The notes under the pieces: generated by a model | The model's database searches: none | What the model was told of the DNA's origin: nothing | Seen by the model: only the letters and a program-made list of their open reading frames with translations | Program-made: the position numbers and the translations under genes | Source of the DNA: Phycisphaerae bacterium RAS1 | GTDB lineage: Bacteria > Planctomycetota > Phycisphaerae > UBA1845 > Fen-1342 | Reading direction: 5' to 3' | NCBI GenBank assembly: GCA_007859745.1 | Contig: SMLU01000004.1 | Span: forward strand, 186,001-250,000 | DNA length: 64,000 bases | Shown here: one piece after another, positions 42,000-51,151 of the stretch | Numbering within the stretch: position 1 is the stretch's first letter | How the letters are laid out: the number at the start of each line of letters is the position of its first letter

Positions 42000-42434
42000 A
42001 TGAAAACTCACCTCGTTACGCTCGCAATCGCGGCGTCTTTCGCGCTCCCGTCCAGCGCCCAGACCGCCGCCGCCCGCTGGTTTTTCTCGCTCACCGGCCT
42101 TTCCGACCCGAACAACATCTACAGCCCCGCCCTCTCGCCGGCGAACCTCGCGACGCGTGTCAATCCGGACGGCGGCGTGAACGGCTGCCGGCTCTATCTC
42201 TGGTGCAGCAATCCGGTTTCAGGACGCGCCTGGAACGGATTTCAGAACTACGGCGTCGAAATCCGCGGCGGGGACGCGGTCATTTCCGATGTGTTGATCT
42301 ACAACCTCGGGTGGCTCGACGGCGAACCCAGCCCCGAGGTGCCGATCCCCGGACCGAATCTCATTTGGCGCTGGGCCTATGTGGGCGACGTTTCCGGCGA
42401 AGGCACGCAGTCGGTCAGCGGCATCACGATGTGA
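42000..42434 (+). CDS. Truncated tandem paralogue of the downstream PEP-CTERM-like protein
   Basis: A 144-residue secreted protein with signal peptide (LVTLAIAASFALPSSAQ). It aligns along its whole length with the first part of the product at 42492: ARWFFSLTGLSDPN, NLATRVNPDGGVNG, RLYLW, FQNYGVEIRGGDAVIS and GEGTQSVSGI are shared. It stops at SGITM where the paralogue continues SGIAMFFVSGQIG, so it lacks the C-terminal half and sorting signal. It is either a degenerate duplicate or a short functional variant. GGGAG precedes ATG 42000. Confidence 0.7.
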   Translation: MKTHLVTLAIAASFALPSSAQTAAARWFFSLTGLSDPNNIYSPALSPANLATRVNPDGGVNGCRLYLWCSNPVSGRAWNGFQNYGVEIRGGDAVISDVLIYNLGWLDGEPSPEVPIPGPNLIWRWAYVGDVSGEGTQSVSGITM

Positions 42435-42491
42435 CGGACCGCTGAATCGTTGAAAGTGGTTGACCGTTTGATGGCTGAAGGGAGTGGTAAC

Positions 42492-43325
42492 ATGAAGGCC
42501 CACCTTGTCGCTGTCATGATCGCATTGCTGGCCGCTGCGTCGTCACCGGCCCAGACCGCCGCCGGCCGCTGGTTCTTTTCGCTGGACGGGCTATCCGACC
42601 CAAACGACGTGCAGAGCGCCGCCGTCACGCCCGCCAACCTCGCCACGCGCGTCAATCCCGACGGCGGTGTGAACGGGTCCCGGCTTTATCTCTGGCTGAA
42701 CAACCCGGTCTCGTCGCGCGTCTGGAATGGGTTTCAGGATTACCGCATCGAGATCCGCGGCGGCGACGCGGTTATCACGGAAATGGCGATTTACAACATC
42801 AACATGATTGTGGATTTCAATAACGACGGGCCTTTGCCAGTCATCGATCCGGTGTACGCACCGCGCTGGGCCTACACCGCCGAAGTCAGCGGCGAAGGCA
42901 CTCAATCAGTCAGCGGAATCGCGATGTTTTTCGTCTCCGGCCAGATCGGCATTCGGAATGGTTCGCTGCCCGTCGGCGGCGACCCGCACTTCCGCGGCAC
43001 GGGCGCCAACCGCGCCACACTCGTCGGCCACGTGGACATTTCGCCCGGCAGCGGCAGCGTATTCATTCGCCACGGACTCGCATCGGCGACGACCACCGCC
43101 GGCGTGGGGATCTCTGCGGCCAACACGTTCATTCGTCTCGGGTTCGGCGACGAGAGCACGGTCTACACCGCGGCCGCCGGCGGCGACAGCCCGATTCCCG
43201 AAGCGACGCTGACGCCGGAGCCGGCGGGCTTCGCGCTCCTGGCCGCAGCACTGTTGATGGCGATTACTCGCCAATCGCGCACAGCAGTCTGTAGCCAGCG
43301 GCAGTCGCCCGTAGCAGCCCGTTGA
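42492..43325 (+). CDS. Secreted protein with PEP-CTERM-like sorting signal
   Basis: A 277-residue exported protein: signal peptide (VAVMIALLAAASSPAQ), a beta-rich body (RWFFSLDGLSDPNDV, GVGISAANTFIRLGFGDES) and a C-terminal PEP motif with hydrophobic helix and basic end (LTPEPAGFALLAAALLMAITRQSR), as in PEP-CTERM/exosortase substrates. Sequence after the basic residues (TAVCSQRQSPVAAR) is unusual for that signal and runs into a downstream inverted repeat, so the native C-terminus may have been altered. No exosortase is in the window. Confidence 0.75.
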   Translation: MKAHLVAVMIALLAAASSPAQTAAGRWFFSLDGLSDPNDVQSAAVTPANLATRVNPDGGVNGSRLYLWLNNPVSSRVWNGFQDYRIEIRGGDAVITEMAIYNINMIVDFNNDGPLPVIDPVYAPRWAYTAEVSGEGTQSVSGIAMFFVSGQIGIRNGSLPVGGDPHFRGTGANRATLVGHVDISPGSGSVFIRHGLASATTTAGVGISAANTFIRLGFGDESTVYTAAAGGDSPIPEATLTPEPAGFALLAAALLMAITRQSRTAVCSQRQSPVAAR

Positions 43326-43411
43326 AAAACGCGACGAAGCCGCGCGAAGTAGGCGAATTCCCCGACCAAGACCCGGCCGAGGGCGGCCGGGCTACACTTT
43401 TTCAACGGGCT
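43316..43411. repeat. 14-bp perfect inverted repeat spanning a stop codon
   Basis: AGCCCGTTGAAAAA at 43316 pairs perfectly with TTTTTCAACGGGCT at 43398. The TGA of the PEP-CTERM-like gene is inside the left arm. It may terminate transcription from both sides, since the aldolase gene converges. Heptameric TGTTCCC repeats follow near 43480. Confidence 0.8.
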
Positions 43412-43508
43412 GGGAGGGTGGGCCGTGTCCACCCTACGCGCGTCGCACCGGCGAGACGCCGATGCTCCCCCTCAATTCCTGTTCCCTGTTCCCTGTTCCC
43501 TTTTCGCG

Positions 43509-44432
43509 CTACGCCTTGCCCGCGTAGATATCCATGATCTTCCGCAGCATCGCCAGCGCATCTTTCTTCGGCCGCTGGAACGCGTTGCGCCCGATGATGC
43601 TGCCGAACGACCCGCCGTCGCGAAGGCCGCGGATTTCGTCGTAGATCGCGTTTTCGTCCTTGGCCGCTCCGCCGGAGAAGATGACGATACGCCGGCCGTC
43701 GAAGGCGCTCTGGACGACGTGCTTGATCCGCTCCGCCAGCGTCTTGATCGGAATTGCCTGCTTCTCGTAGACCTTCTTGGCCTCGGCCTGCTCGATGAAA
43801 TCCGTCGGCGGCTTGACCTTGACGATGTGCGCGCCGAGCTGGCAGGCGATCTGGGCCGCGTAGCAGGTGACGTCGATGCCGGTTTCGCCCTCCTTGCTCA
43901 GTCCTTCGCCGCGCGGATAGCTCCAGACCACCACCACCAGCCCGACGCGCTTGGCGTTTTCCGAAAGCTCGTTGAGCTGCTCGTATTGCCGCTGCGAGTT
44001 GGCCGAGCCGGGGTAAATCGTGAAGCCGATCGCGGCGCAGCCCAGCCGCAGCGCATGGTCGATCGACGCGGTGATGGCCTGCGTCGGGTTTTTCGTCCCG
44101 TAGAGCGAGTCGTTGTTGTTGAGCTTGAGGATGAGCGGCAGTTCGCCCGCGAACGTGCGCGCCCCGGCTTCGATGAATCCGAGCGGAGCGGCGTACGCAT
44201 TGCAGCCGGCCTCGAGCGCCAGCTCGAAATGGTAGTGCGGGTTATAGCCCGGCGGATTGGGGGCGAAGCTGCGGGCCGGGCCGTGCTCGAAACCCTGATC
44301 GACGGGAAGGATGACGAACTTGCCGGTGTCCTTCAGCGTTCCGGTTCCGATCAGTCGGCGGAGATTCGCCAGAACGCCGGCGTTGTCGGCTTCATACCAG
44401 CTCAGAATCTGCTTTACGCGGTCAGGCATCAT
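43509..44432 (-). CDS. Class I fructose-bisphosphate aldolase (FbaB/DhnA type)
   Basis: A 307-residue glycolytic/gluconeogenic enzyme that reversibly splits fructose 1,6-bisphosphate. Motifs include FVILPVDQGFEHGPARSF, LILKLNNNDSLYG, GFTIYPGSANSQRQYEQ and AHIVKVKPPTDF, in which Lys is the expected Schiff-base residue of the archaeal-type class I family, then IFSGGAAKDE and GRNAFQRPKKDAL. Length fits. The start at 44432 (MMPDRVK) has GGGAG 9 bp upstream; the longer upstream frame covers a repeat. Confidence 0.92.
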   Translation of the reverse strand: MMPDRVKQILSWYEADNAGVLANLRRLIGTGTLKDTGKFVILPVDQGFEHGPARSFAPNPPGYNPHYHFELALEAGCNAYAAPLGFIEAGARTFAGELPLILKLNNNDSLYGTKNPTQAITASIDHALRLGCAAIGFTIYPGSANSQRQYEQLNELSENAKRVGLVVVVWSYPRGEGLSKEGETGIDVTCYAAQIACQLGAHIVKVKPPTDFIEQAEAKKVYEKQAIPIKTLAERIKHVVQSAFDGRRIVIFSGGAAKDENAIYDEIRGLRDGGSFGSIIGRNAFQRPKKDALAMLRKIMDIYAGKA

Positions 44433-44596
44433 GGGCGTCGCTCCCGAGATTGACGTTTGGCGGCCGACGATGCGGCGTCGCGCGGCGGCCGCCGAGGGGC
44501 TTTCAGCCAGGTTACCGGGCTGGAGTGTACAGCGCGACGTGGAACCGGGGCAACGATTGTCGCATTCCGAAACAGGTTGCGCATGGCGGCGTCTGT

Positions 44597-44692
44597 CGGA
44601 ACCCGCCGCGCCGAGCGGCGGGGTGAGGTCCGTGCATCGAACCGCCCTGAAGCGCGGGAACGTCACCCCGCCGCTTGGCGCGGCGGGTTCGG
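44597..44692. repeat. 98-bp composite inverted repeat, copy d
   Basis: CGGAACCCGCCGCGCC and GGCGCGGCGGGTTCGG arms around a variable centre containing ACGTCACC. It occupies most of the gap between the divergent aldolase and permease genes. Confidence 0.9.
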
Positions 44693-44760
44693 AAATTGCA
44701 GCGCGGGAACGCCCCTCGAAGTGTTACGCTGCGGCTGCCGATCGGATAGAAATCCCGACC

Positions 44761-45768
44761 ATGGCCGAGCAGAACTCCGCAACAGCCACGGAACTATCCC
44801 GCCCCGCGCGGGGCGCGGCGCTTGAACGCGGCATGAGCGTCCTAGCGCCCTTGATCGGCCTGCTCGTGGTCATCCTGGTTTTCTACGCCATTCCGCCGCA
44901 TGCGCCCCTGCAACTCGCTCATCTGCGTACGATCGCGGTTCACATGGTTATCGTCGGCATTGCCGCACTCGGCATGACCGTTTTGATCATCAGCGGCGGG
45001 ATCGATCTCTCAGTTGGTTCGGTCATCGCGCTTTCGAGCGTCACGACCGCTCTGGCATTGAAGGCCGGGTGGCCGGTGGTCGCGGCGCTGGGGGTGGCGC
45101 TGGCGACCGGGGCGGCGTGCGGTCTTTACAACGGCCTGCTGGTCACGCTGCTGCGGCTGCCGCCCTTCATCGCGACGCTCGGCACGCTGGGGTTTTATCG
45201 GGGATTGGCGAAGTGGATTTCGAACAGCATGCCGGTCTCGGCGGCGACCGGCGGCCTGGAGAAGTGGGTGCAGCCCATGCCGCAGGACGAGGCGATGGTC
45301 TTCGCGCCGGGTGTGTGGGTGCTGGCGGTGCTGGCGGTATTCGTCGCGGCGGCGCTGCACTACTCGATACCGGGGCGCTACGCGTTTGCGATCGGCTCAA
45401 ACGAAGCCACGGCGCGGCTGTGCGGCGTGCGGGTGGAACGAGTGAAGATCGGTTTCTACATCTTCGCCGGCGTGATGACGGGGCTGGCGGGGCTTCTTCA
45501 GTTCGCGCGACTGACGCAGGGAGACCCGACGGTGGCGGTCGGCCTTGAGCTGGACGTGATCGCCGCTGTCGTCATCGGCGGCGGGTCGCTGGCAGGCGGG
45601 CAGGGAGGCGTCCTCGGCACGCTCGCCGGGGCGTTTCTGATGGCCTTTTTGCGAAATCGCTGCACGGTGCTGGGCTGGTCGAACTACGTGCAGGAGATGA
45701 TCGTCGGGCACATCATTATTGTCGCGGTGGCGCTGGATCAGTGGCGGCTGCGGCGGCAGCGTTCGTAG
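44761..45768 (+). CDS. RbsC-type sugar ABC transporter permease
   Basis: A 335-residue inner-membrane permease of the ribose/xylose/galactose family with about ten hydrophobic segments. Family hallmarks are MTVLIISGGIDLSVGSVIAL, LPPFIATLGTLGFYRGLA, GSNEATARLCGVRVERVKIGFYIFAG and VIGGGSLAGGQGGVLGTLAGA. It should pair with a sugar-binding protein and a two-domain ATPase, but neither is adjacent, so it is an orphan in this window. ATG 44761 begins the homologous part. The substrate is unknown. Confidence 0.88.
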   Translation: MAEQNSATATELSRPARGAALERGMSVLAPLIGLLVVILVFYAIPPHAPLQLAHLRTIAVHMVIVGIAALGMTVLIISGGIDLSVGSVIALSSVTTALALKAGWPVVAALGVALATGAACGLYNGLLVTLLRLPPFIATLGTLGFYRGLAKWISNSMPVSAATGGLEKWVQPMPQDEAMVFAPGVWVLAVLAVFVAAALHYSIPGRYAFAIGSNEATARLCGVRVERVKIGFYIFAGVMTGLAGLLQFARLTQGDPTVAVGLELDVIAAVVIGGGSLAGGQGGVLGTLAGAFLMAFLRNRCTVLGWSNYVQEMIVGHIIIVAVALDQWRLRRQRS

Positions 45769-45773
45769 CGGGC

Positions 45774-45838
45774 GGGTGGAACGGGCATCGTGCCCGTTCC
45801 GCCGACCGCGGGGACGGGCGAGACGCCCGTCCCACCCC
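45774..45838. repeat. GGTGGAACGGGCATC repeat element
   Basis: A 65-bp palindrome starting GGGTGGAACGGGCATC and ending GGGCGAGACGCCCGTCCC. It is nearly identical to the 66-bp segment found inside uvrA at 56227. Confidence 0.88.
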
Positions 45839-45926
45839 AATCACGGCGACGCCTGTCCCATCCGGATTACGACGTAGCGCAGGTCGCCGATCAACGTGCG
45901 GGCGGGACGCCCGCACTCCCCGCGCG

Positions 45927-46040
45927 CAGTTCATTCGCCCGCGCGCAGTTCATTCGCCCGCGCGCAGTTCATTCGCCCGCGCACAGTTCATTCGGCCGCG
46001 CACAATTCATTCGCCCGCGCACAGTTCATTCGCGCGCGCG
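45927..46040. repeat. Six 19-bp tandem repeats at the 3' end of the TPR kinase gene
   Basis: Units CAGTTCATTCGCCCGCGCG (with small changes) start at 45927 and recur every 19 bp. The last units encode the kinase C-terminus (ANELCAGE); the others lie beyond its stop codon and repeat the same sense in shifting frames. Confidence 0.85.
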
Positions 46041-48844
46041 AGCGTCTCGGCCGCCAGCTCCGGACGGGCGGTTTTCTCGTATAACTCGGCCAGTCGTCGC
46101 AGGGCCGCGACCGCGTCGGCGCGATGCCCCTGCTGATCCTGGACAAGAACCCCGGTCGCCGGCGCCAGCAGCGGCTCGGCTTCCGCCATGTTTCCGAGCG
46201 CGACCAGCGCCGCCGCCAGCGTCGCCTGCGTCCGCCACGTCTTGTAGTGCCCGATCGGGGGCTTCGCCGTGTGAATCTTCCAGGCCGCTTCAAGCGTGAC
46301 GAGCGCCGCGGCCGCATCACCCCGCGCGAGTTGCACGCGCCCGAGCGTCCACGTCGAGTCACCGACGCTGCGCGAATTCTCGCCGCGCGCCAGCCGTCGG
46401 CGCATCTCCAGCGCCTGCGTTGCGTAGCCTTCGGCCTCATCCCACCGGCCCCCGTCGCACAGAAGATTCGCCATTCGATCCAGCCCGGCGGCCAGATTGC
46501 CGTCGTCCTTGTCGCCGTACTCGCCGTGCCACAAGTCGAGCGCCGCGCGCGTGTGCGACTCGGCCTCGGTCAACAGCTCCGCATCCACGCCGCCGCACGG
46601 GTGAACCGCCCGATCAACCAGCACCGTTCCCAGGTTGACCTCGCTCACCGCCAGCTTGGACCGCGAGACGCCAGGTATCTGCCGCCGCATGTCGAGCGCC
46701 CGGCGATACAGATCTTCGGCGTCGGCGTATTCGCGGCGGTCGGCCAGCAGCTCGGCGAGCTGGTTCAGGCTGTTGACGATGTCGCCGTGCGGCTTGTCGC
46801 CGTAGAGCGTGAGGCGCATGTCGAGCGCGTCTCGCACGAGCGGCTCGGCCTCGTCGCCGCGGCCGAGGCGGTTCAGCACGGCGCCGAGCGTGGCCATGCT
46901 GGAGGCGACCTCGCGATCGGGTTTTCCGCCGGCCAGCGCCTGGCGAATCGAGAGCGCCTGGCGGAGGCGCGGCTCGGCCTGGTCGTCTTCGCCTTTCTTG
47001 ACGAAAAGCTGGCCGTAATCATTGAGCGATTCGGCGAGCGCGGCGGACTGGTAGCCGAGCTTCAGGGCGCGGATCTTCAGCGCCTTTTCGTAGAGCGGAA
47101 CGGCCAGGTCATACGCGCTGCGGTCCTTATGCAGCCAGGCCTGGTAGTTGTAGACCTCGGCGACGTCCGGGCTGTCGGCGCCCAGCAGCGCCATTCGGAC
47201 TTGCAGCGCCTCGTCGTAGAGCGGCAGGGCCTCGTCGGTTCGGCCAGACTCGTGCAGCGCCCGGCCCAGATCGAACGCAGCGTTTGCATATTGGCGCGAG
47301 TTTTCGCCAAGCTGGCCGCGCCACAGCGCGTACGCGGCGCGCAGCTCGCGCTCGGCCTTGCCATAGATATTGCGGGCCAGGTATAGCCGGCCGAGCTCAT
47401 GGTGAACGCCGGCGCGGACGTCCGCGTCGGCGGCGAAGGTTTGTTCGACTTCGCTCGCGGCGCGGTCCAGCGCGTCTTCGAGCGACTGGGTTCTGGCCGA
47501 CGCCGGATCGGAGACGCGAAGCAGTGCGCTAAGGGCGGTGTTTACGCGGAGCGCGAGGTCAAGCTGCCGGTGGGTTTCGGCTCCGTCCCGCTCGGCCTGT
47601 CTCAGCTTCACCTGGTCGGCTTCATAGTCGGCGACGAACTGCGCCGCCTTAACCCACGCCGCCGTGACAAGCGCGGCCAGCGCAATTGCCGACGTGATGG
47701 TGAGTCTTCTGTTGCGGCGGACCCAGCGCAGCAGGTGCGTCGCCGGCCCGACGTGCCGCGCGACGATCGATCTGTCATTGAGATATCGATCGATGTCAGC
47801 CGCGAAGTCCGAGGCCGTCGCGTAGCGGCTCTGCGGGTGCTTCTCCAGCGCCTTCATCAGGATCGCGTCCACGTCCAGATCGACGCGCTTGCGAATAGAC
47901 GACGCCCGCGGCGGGTCCTGCTCGGCGATTCGCCGCAGCGTTTCGCCGAGCGGCCCGTCGATCGGGCACGGGATGCGGCCGGTGACCAGCTCGTAGGTCA
48001 GCGCCCCCAGCGAATAGACGTCGCTTCGCACGCTGACGTCTTCCCCGCGCCCGCCGGCCTGCTCCGGGGGCATGTACGCGAGCGTGCCCAGCACCTGTCC
48101 CGGTTGGGAAATGGTCATCGAGTGCGCCGCGGCGGAGCTGTCGATCGACTTGGCGAGGCCGAAGTCGAGCAGCCGCGGGCGTCCGTGTGAGTCGATCAGG
48201 ATGTTGGACGGCTTGAGATCTCGGTGCAGCACGCCGCGCTGATGGGCGTAATCCACCGCTTCGGCCACGTGCCGCACCACGCGCAGCACGTCGCGAATGT
48301 CCGTCTGGCCGGGAGGAAAGGCGCGATCGAGCGGCCGGCCGTCGATGAAGTCCATGACGTAGTAGTAGCTGCCATGATGCAGCCCGGAGTCGAGCACCGA
48401 GACGATGTTGGGATGCTGAAGCCGGGCGGCCAGCTCGACCTCGCGCTCAAAACGCCGGCGGCTGGCCTCGCCGGCGGTGGCGCTGTCGAGCATGAATTTG
48501 ACCGCGACGCGCCGGCCGGTGGACTGCTGATAGGCTTCGTAGACCATGCCCATGCCGCCGCGGCCGATGACGTCGATGAAGTCGTAGCCTTCCAGCGCGG
48601 GGATTTCAAAGCCTCCGGCGGGCGCGGCGGCGGCGAGCGTGTCATCTGCCGAGCCGCTGCGGACGACGATGCGGCGGCCGTTCTGGGAGAGGCGCTTGAT
48701 GGCGGCGATGCGAACGTCGGGGCGCTGGGAGAGCGTGGGGAAGCCCTCCAGAACCTTGTCGATGGAGACGCGCTGGCCGCCGTCGCGGGTGGCGCGAAAG
48801 CGGTCGAGCACAGCGTCAATCATGGCGTCGTCGCGCGCGTCCAT
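46007..48844 (-). CDS. Membrane Ser/Thr protein kinase with TPR domain
   Basis: A 945-residue Hanks-type kinase. An N-terminal helical segment (about 1-80) precedes the kinase domain with glycine loop IGRGGMGMVYEA (93-104), Lys116, HRDLKPSN (207-214) and LDFGLAK (226-232), so it is expected to be active. One transmembrane helix lies near 390-410 (ITSAIALAALVTAAW). The extracytoplasmic part consists of about ten TPR-like repeats (LGRALHESGRTDEALPLYDEAL and similar), a protein-interaction scaffold. This architecture is common in Planctomycetota. The C-terminus ends in a 19-bp tandem repeat. Upstream codons beyond 48844 read through a repeat and were rejected. Confidence 0.9.
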   Translation of the reverse strand: MDARDDAMIDAVLDRFRATRDGGQRVSIDKVLEGFPTLSQRPDVRIAAIKRLSQNGRRIVVRSGSADDTLAAAAPAGGFEIPALEGYDFIDVIGRGGMGMVYEAYQQSTGRRVAVKFMLDSATAGEASRRRFEREVELAARLQHPNIVSVLDSGLHHGSYYYVMDFIDGRPLDRAFPPGQTDIRDVLRVVRHVAEAVDYAHQRGVLHRDLKPSNILIDSHGRPRLLDFGLAKSIDSSAAAHSMTISQPGQVLGTLAYMPPEQAGGRGEDVSVRSDVYSLGALTYELVTGRIPCPIDGPLGETLRRIAEQDPPRASSIRKRVDLDVDAILMKALEKHPQSRYATASDFAADIDRYLNDRSIVARHVGPATHLLRWVRRNRRLTITSAIALAALVTAAWVKAAQFVADYEADQVKLRQAERDGAETHRQLDLALRVNTALSALLRVSDPASARTQSLEDALDRAASEVEQTFAADADVRAGVHHELGRLYLARNIYGKAERELRAAYALWRGQLGENSRQYANAAFDLGRALHESGRTDEALPLYDEALQVRMALLGADSPDVAEVYNYQAWLHKDRSAYDLAVPLYEKALKIRALKLGYQSAALAESLNDYGQLFVKKGEDDQAEPRLRQALSIRQALAGGKPDREVASSMATLGAVLNRLGRGDEAEPLVRDALDMRLTLYGDKPHGDIVNSLNQLAELLADRREYADAEDLYRRALDMRRQIPGVSRSKLAVSEVNLGTVLVDRAVHPCGGVDAELLTEAESHTRAALDLWHGEYGDKDDGNLAAGLDRMANLLCDGGRWDEAEGYATQALEMRRRLARGENSRSVGDSTWTLGRVQLARGDAAAALVTLEAAWKIHTAKPPIGHYKTWRTQATLAAALVALGNMAEAEPLLAPATGVLVQDQQGHRADAVAALRRLAELYEKTARPELAAETLARANELCAGE

Positions 48845-48939
48845 GCCTAGGGAATCCAAGGGGCAGCGGCTGGCCCGGTCCGCATTATAGCTAGAGCGTG
48901 GAATCGCGCGTTTCCGGGCGGAGATTGGGTTAGCCGTCA

Positions 48940-49148
48940 GAACCCGCCGCGCCAAGCGGTGGGGTGACGTCCACGGCCTGGGAGACGCGGCTCGCTGCCG
49001 AACGTCACCCCGCCGCTTGGCGCGGCGGGTTCGGAAAGGCTGCCCGGCCGGCGGCGTCTGCGAAACCCGCACGAACGGAGACCGGCCGGAGGCCGGTCCC
49101 CCAGCGGTCCCCCAGCGGTTCCCCAGCGGTCCCCCAGCGGTCCCCCAC
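48940..49148. repeat. 98-bp composite repeat copy e and 11-bp tandem repeat
   Basis: 48940-49034 is copy e of the composite repeat. 49094-49148 is five tandem CGGTCCCCCAG units, apparently grown from a GGCCGGAGGCCGGTCCCCCA element. They fill the gap between the divergent kinase and MFS-acyltransferase genes; no gene is seen. Confidence 0.88.
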
Positions 49149-49226
49149 GGGTCCGCCACCCGTCCGCCAGCCGCCCGCCGGGCGTCGCTTTGCATGTCCA
49201 TTCGGCCGCGGCCACAATCCGCCGCC

Positions 49227-51134
49227 ATGCACGCGCCCGCTTTTCCACAGGATCGCCTGCCCGGCTGGCTGCTTCAGAACCGCAATTTCGTGCTGCTCTG
49301 GGCGGCCTATGGCGTCGCGGCGATCGGCGATCACCTGAGCGAAATCGCGCTGCTGAAGGCCGCCGGCGGGCTGGAGCGGCCGGACGTCACGCGGCTGCAG
49401 GCGCTCATTTCGTTCGGCTTTTTTCTGCCGTTCGTGCTGATCGGCCCGCTGGCGGGCTGGTGGTCGGACCGCTTCAGCCGCAAGACGACCATGATCGCCG
49501 CGGACCTGCTGCGTGCGGCGCTGGTGTTCAACCTGGCGCTGATCGTGCCGTGGCTGCAGCGGCTGCTCGATTCGGCCGGGATGCGCGACTTTGCGATCAT
49601 CATTCCGCTCGCGGTGGTCGGGGCGCTGGCGGCGTTCTTTTCGCCGGCGCGGCAGGCGATGCTGCCGACGCTGATTCGCGACGATCAACTGGTGCGGGCC
49701 AATGCGCTGATCTCCGCCCTGGGCACCATCGGCACGATCATCAGCGCCGTGGTCGGCGGCTATCTCGTGCAGCACGCCGGGCCGGAGTGGAATTTTCACA
49801 TCAACGCGCTCACGTTCGTGCTCAGCGCGGCGTTCGTCGCGTCGATCGCGATGTCGCGAACACGGGCCGTGCCGCACCCGCCGCTGGAGGGCATTCTGAC
49901 GCCGGTGGCGGCGGGTTTTCGCTACGTGCTGACGCACCGCCGGATTTTCCAGATGATCCTGCTGGGGGCGGTATTCTGGGCGGCGGCGGGGGCGGTGATT
50001 TCAGTGGTGCCGGCGATCGTGAAGTCGCTGTACGGCGACAACTACACCGCGGCCGGCTCGTTCCGCGGGATCATCGGCCTGGGGCTGGCGGGCGGGGCGA
50101 CGGTGATGACCATCATCGGGCCGACCTTGCCGCTGCAGATGGCGGTGAAGATTGCGCTGAGCGCCGCGGCGCTGTGGATTCTCGCGCTGGACGCGGCGTT
50201 CAGCTTCGGGCTGGGCAAGATCGCGACGGGCGTGTGCCTGTTCGGAATCGGCGGGGCGGGGGCGGCGCTGCTGGTGACGATCATGGCGACGATTCAGCGC
50301 TTCGTGCCCGATTCGCGCCGCGGGCGCGTCTTCGGCGTGTCCGACATGCTGACCATGGGAGCGATGGTCGTCGCGACGGGAGCCCTGGGGATCCCGACGA
50401 TTGCGAATCTCGATCGCTACATTCCGTGGATTCTGCTCGTGACGGCGGGGATGTTCATCGGCGTTTTCATCGCGGCGCGGCGCGAGTATGCGCGCCGCAG
50501 CCGGTATTCGCGCATCGTCCAGGTGATGATTCAACTGACCATCTTCCACGCCCGCTTCTGGTGCCGGCTGCGAAGAGTCGGGCCGTGCACCGTGCCGACC
50601 CGCGGGCCGGTGATCGTCGTCGGCAACCACACGTCGTTCATCGATCCGCTGATCATCATCGCCTCGTCGCCCCACCGGCTGCCGGCGTTCCTGGTCGCCA
50701 AGGAATACTTCGTGCGCTGGCCGTGGAAGTGGTTCATGAGCCTGAATCACTGCATTCCGGTGGACCGCGCGAATCCGGGCCGCGGCGTGCTGAGCGCCAG
50801 CCTGAAGCTGCTCGAGCGCGACGGGTGCCTGGGGCTTTTTCCGCAGGGCACATTCGCGCCGCCGGGCGAGCAGGAGCCGGAGGCGAAATCGGGCGTCGGC
50901 TTGCTGGCGCTGCGCAGCGGTGCGACGATCGTTCCGTGCCACATCAGCGGCACGCGCTATACCGACGGTCTGCTGGCGGGATTTTTCACCCGGCATAGCG
51001 TGCGCATCCGTTACGGCCCGGCGCTCGACCTGTCGGCATTCAGAGATCAGCCGCGCACGCGCGAGACGGCGGACCGGATTGCGGAGTTGATTATGCAGAA
51101 GATCCGCTCGTTGGCGCCGGACGTCGAACCGTAG
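49227..51134 (+). CDS. MFS transporter fused to PlsC-type acyltransferase
   Basis: A 635-residue fusion. Residues 1 to about 420 form a 10-12-helix major facilitator domain (NFVLLWAAYGVAAIGDHLSE, GPLAGWWSDRFSRKTTM, FSPARQAMLPTLIRDDQLVRANAL) close to LplT-like lysophospholipid flippases. Residues about 440-635 are a 1-acylglycerol-phosphate-type acyltransferase with NHTSFIDPL (HX4D) and LFPQGTFAP. Together they suggest uptake and re-acylation of lysophospholipids, as LplT-Aas do, but without the acyl-ACP synthetase domain. No Shine-Dalgarno is evident; ATG 49194 is an alternative start. Confidence 0.85.
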   Translation: MHAPAFPQDRLPGWLLQNRNFVLLWAAYGVAAIGDHLSEIALLKAAGGLERPDVTRLQALISFGFFLPFVLIGPLAGWWSDRFSRKTTMIAADLLRAALVFNLALIVPWLQRLLDSAGMRDFAIIIPLAVVGALAAFFSPARQAMLPTLIRDDQLVRANALISALGTIGTIISAVVGGYLVQHAGPEWNFHINALTFVLSAAFVASIAMSRTRAVPHPPLEGILTPVAAGFRYVLTHRRIFQMILLGAVFWAAAGAVISVVPAIVKSLYGDNYTAAGSFRGIIGLGLAGGATVMTIIGPTLPLQMAVKIALSAAALWILALDAAFSFGLGKIATGVCLFGIGGAGAALLVTIMATIQRFVPDSRRGRVFGVSDMLTMGAMVVATGALGIPTIANLDRYIPWILLVTAGMFIGVFIAARREYARRSRYSRIVQVMIQLTIFHARFWCRLRRVGPCTVPTRGPVIVVGNHTSFIDPLIIIASSPHRLPAFLVAKEYFVRWPWKWFMSLNHCIPVDRANPGRGVLSASLKLLERDGCLGLFPQGTFAPPGEQEPEAKSGVGLLALRSGATIVPCHISGTRYTDGLLAGFFTRHSVRIRYGPALDLSAFRDQPRTRETADRIAELIMQKIRSLAPDVEP

Positions 51135-51151
51135 CGCGCCTTGGCGTCGTC

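Noticed and set aside
44761-45768. Sugar ABC transporter operon
   Set aside because: Only the permease is present; the divergent aldolase and the downstream kinase are unrelated, so no operon is claimed.
48845-49228. Upstream extension of the TPR kinase
   Set aside because: It reads through the composite repeat and an 11-bp tandem repeat; ATG 48844 starts sensible sequence.
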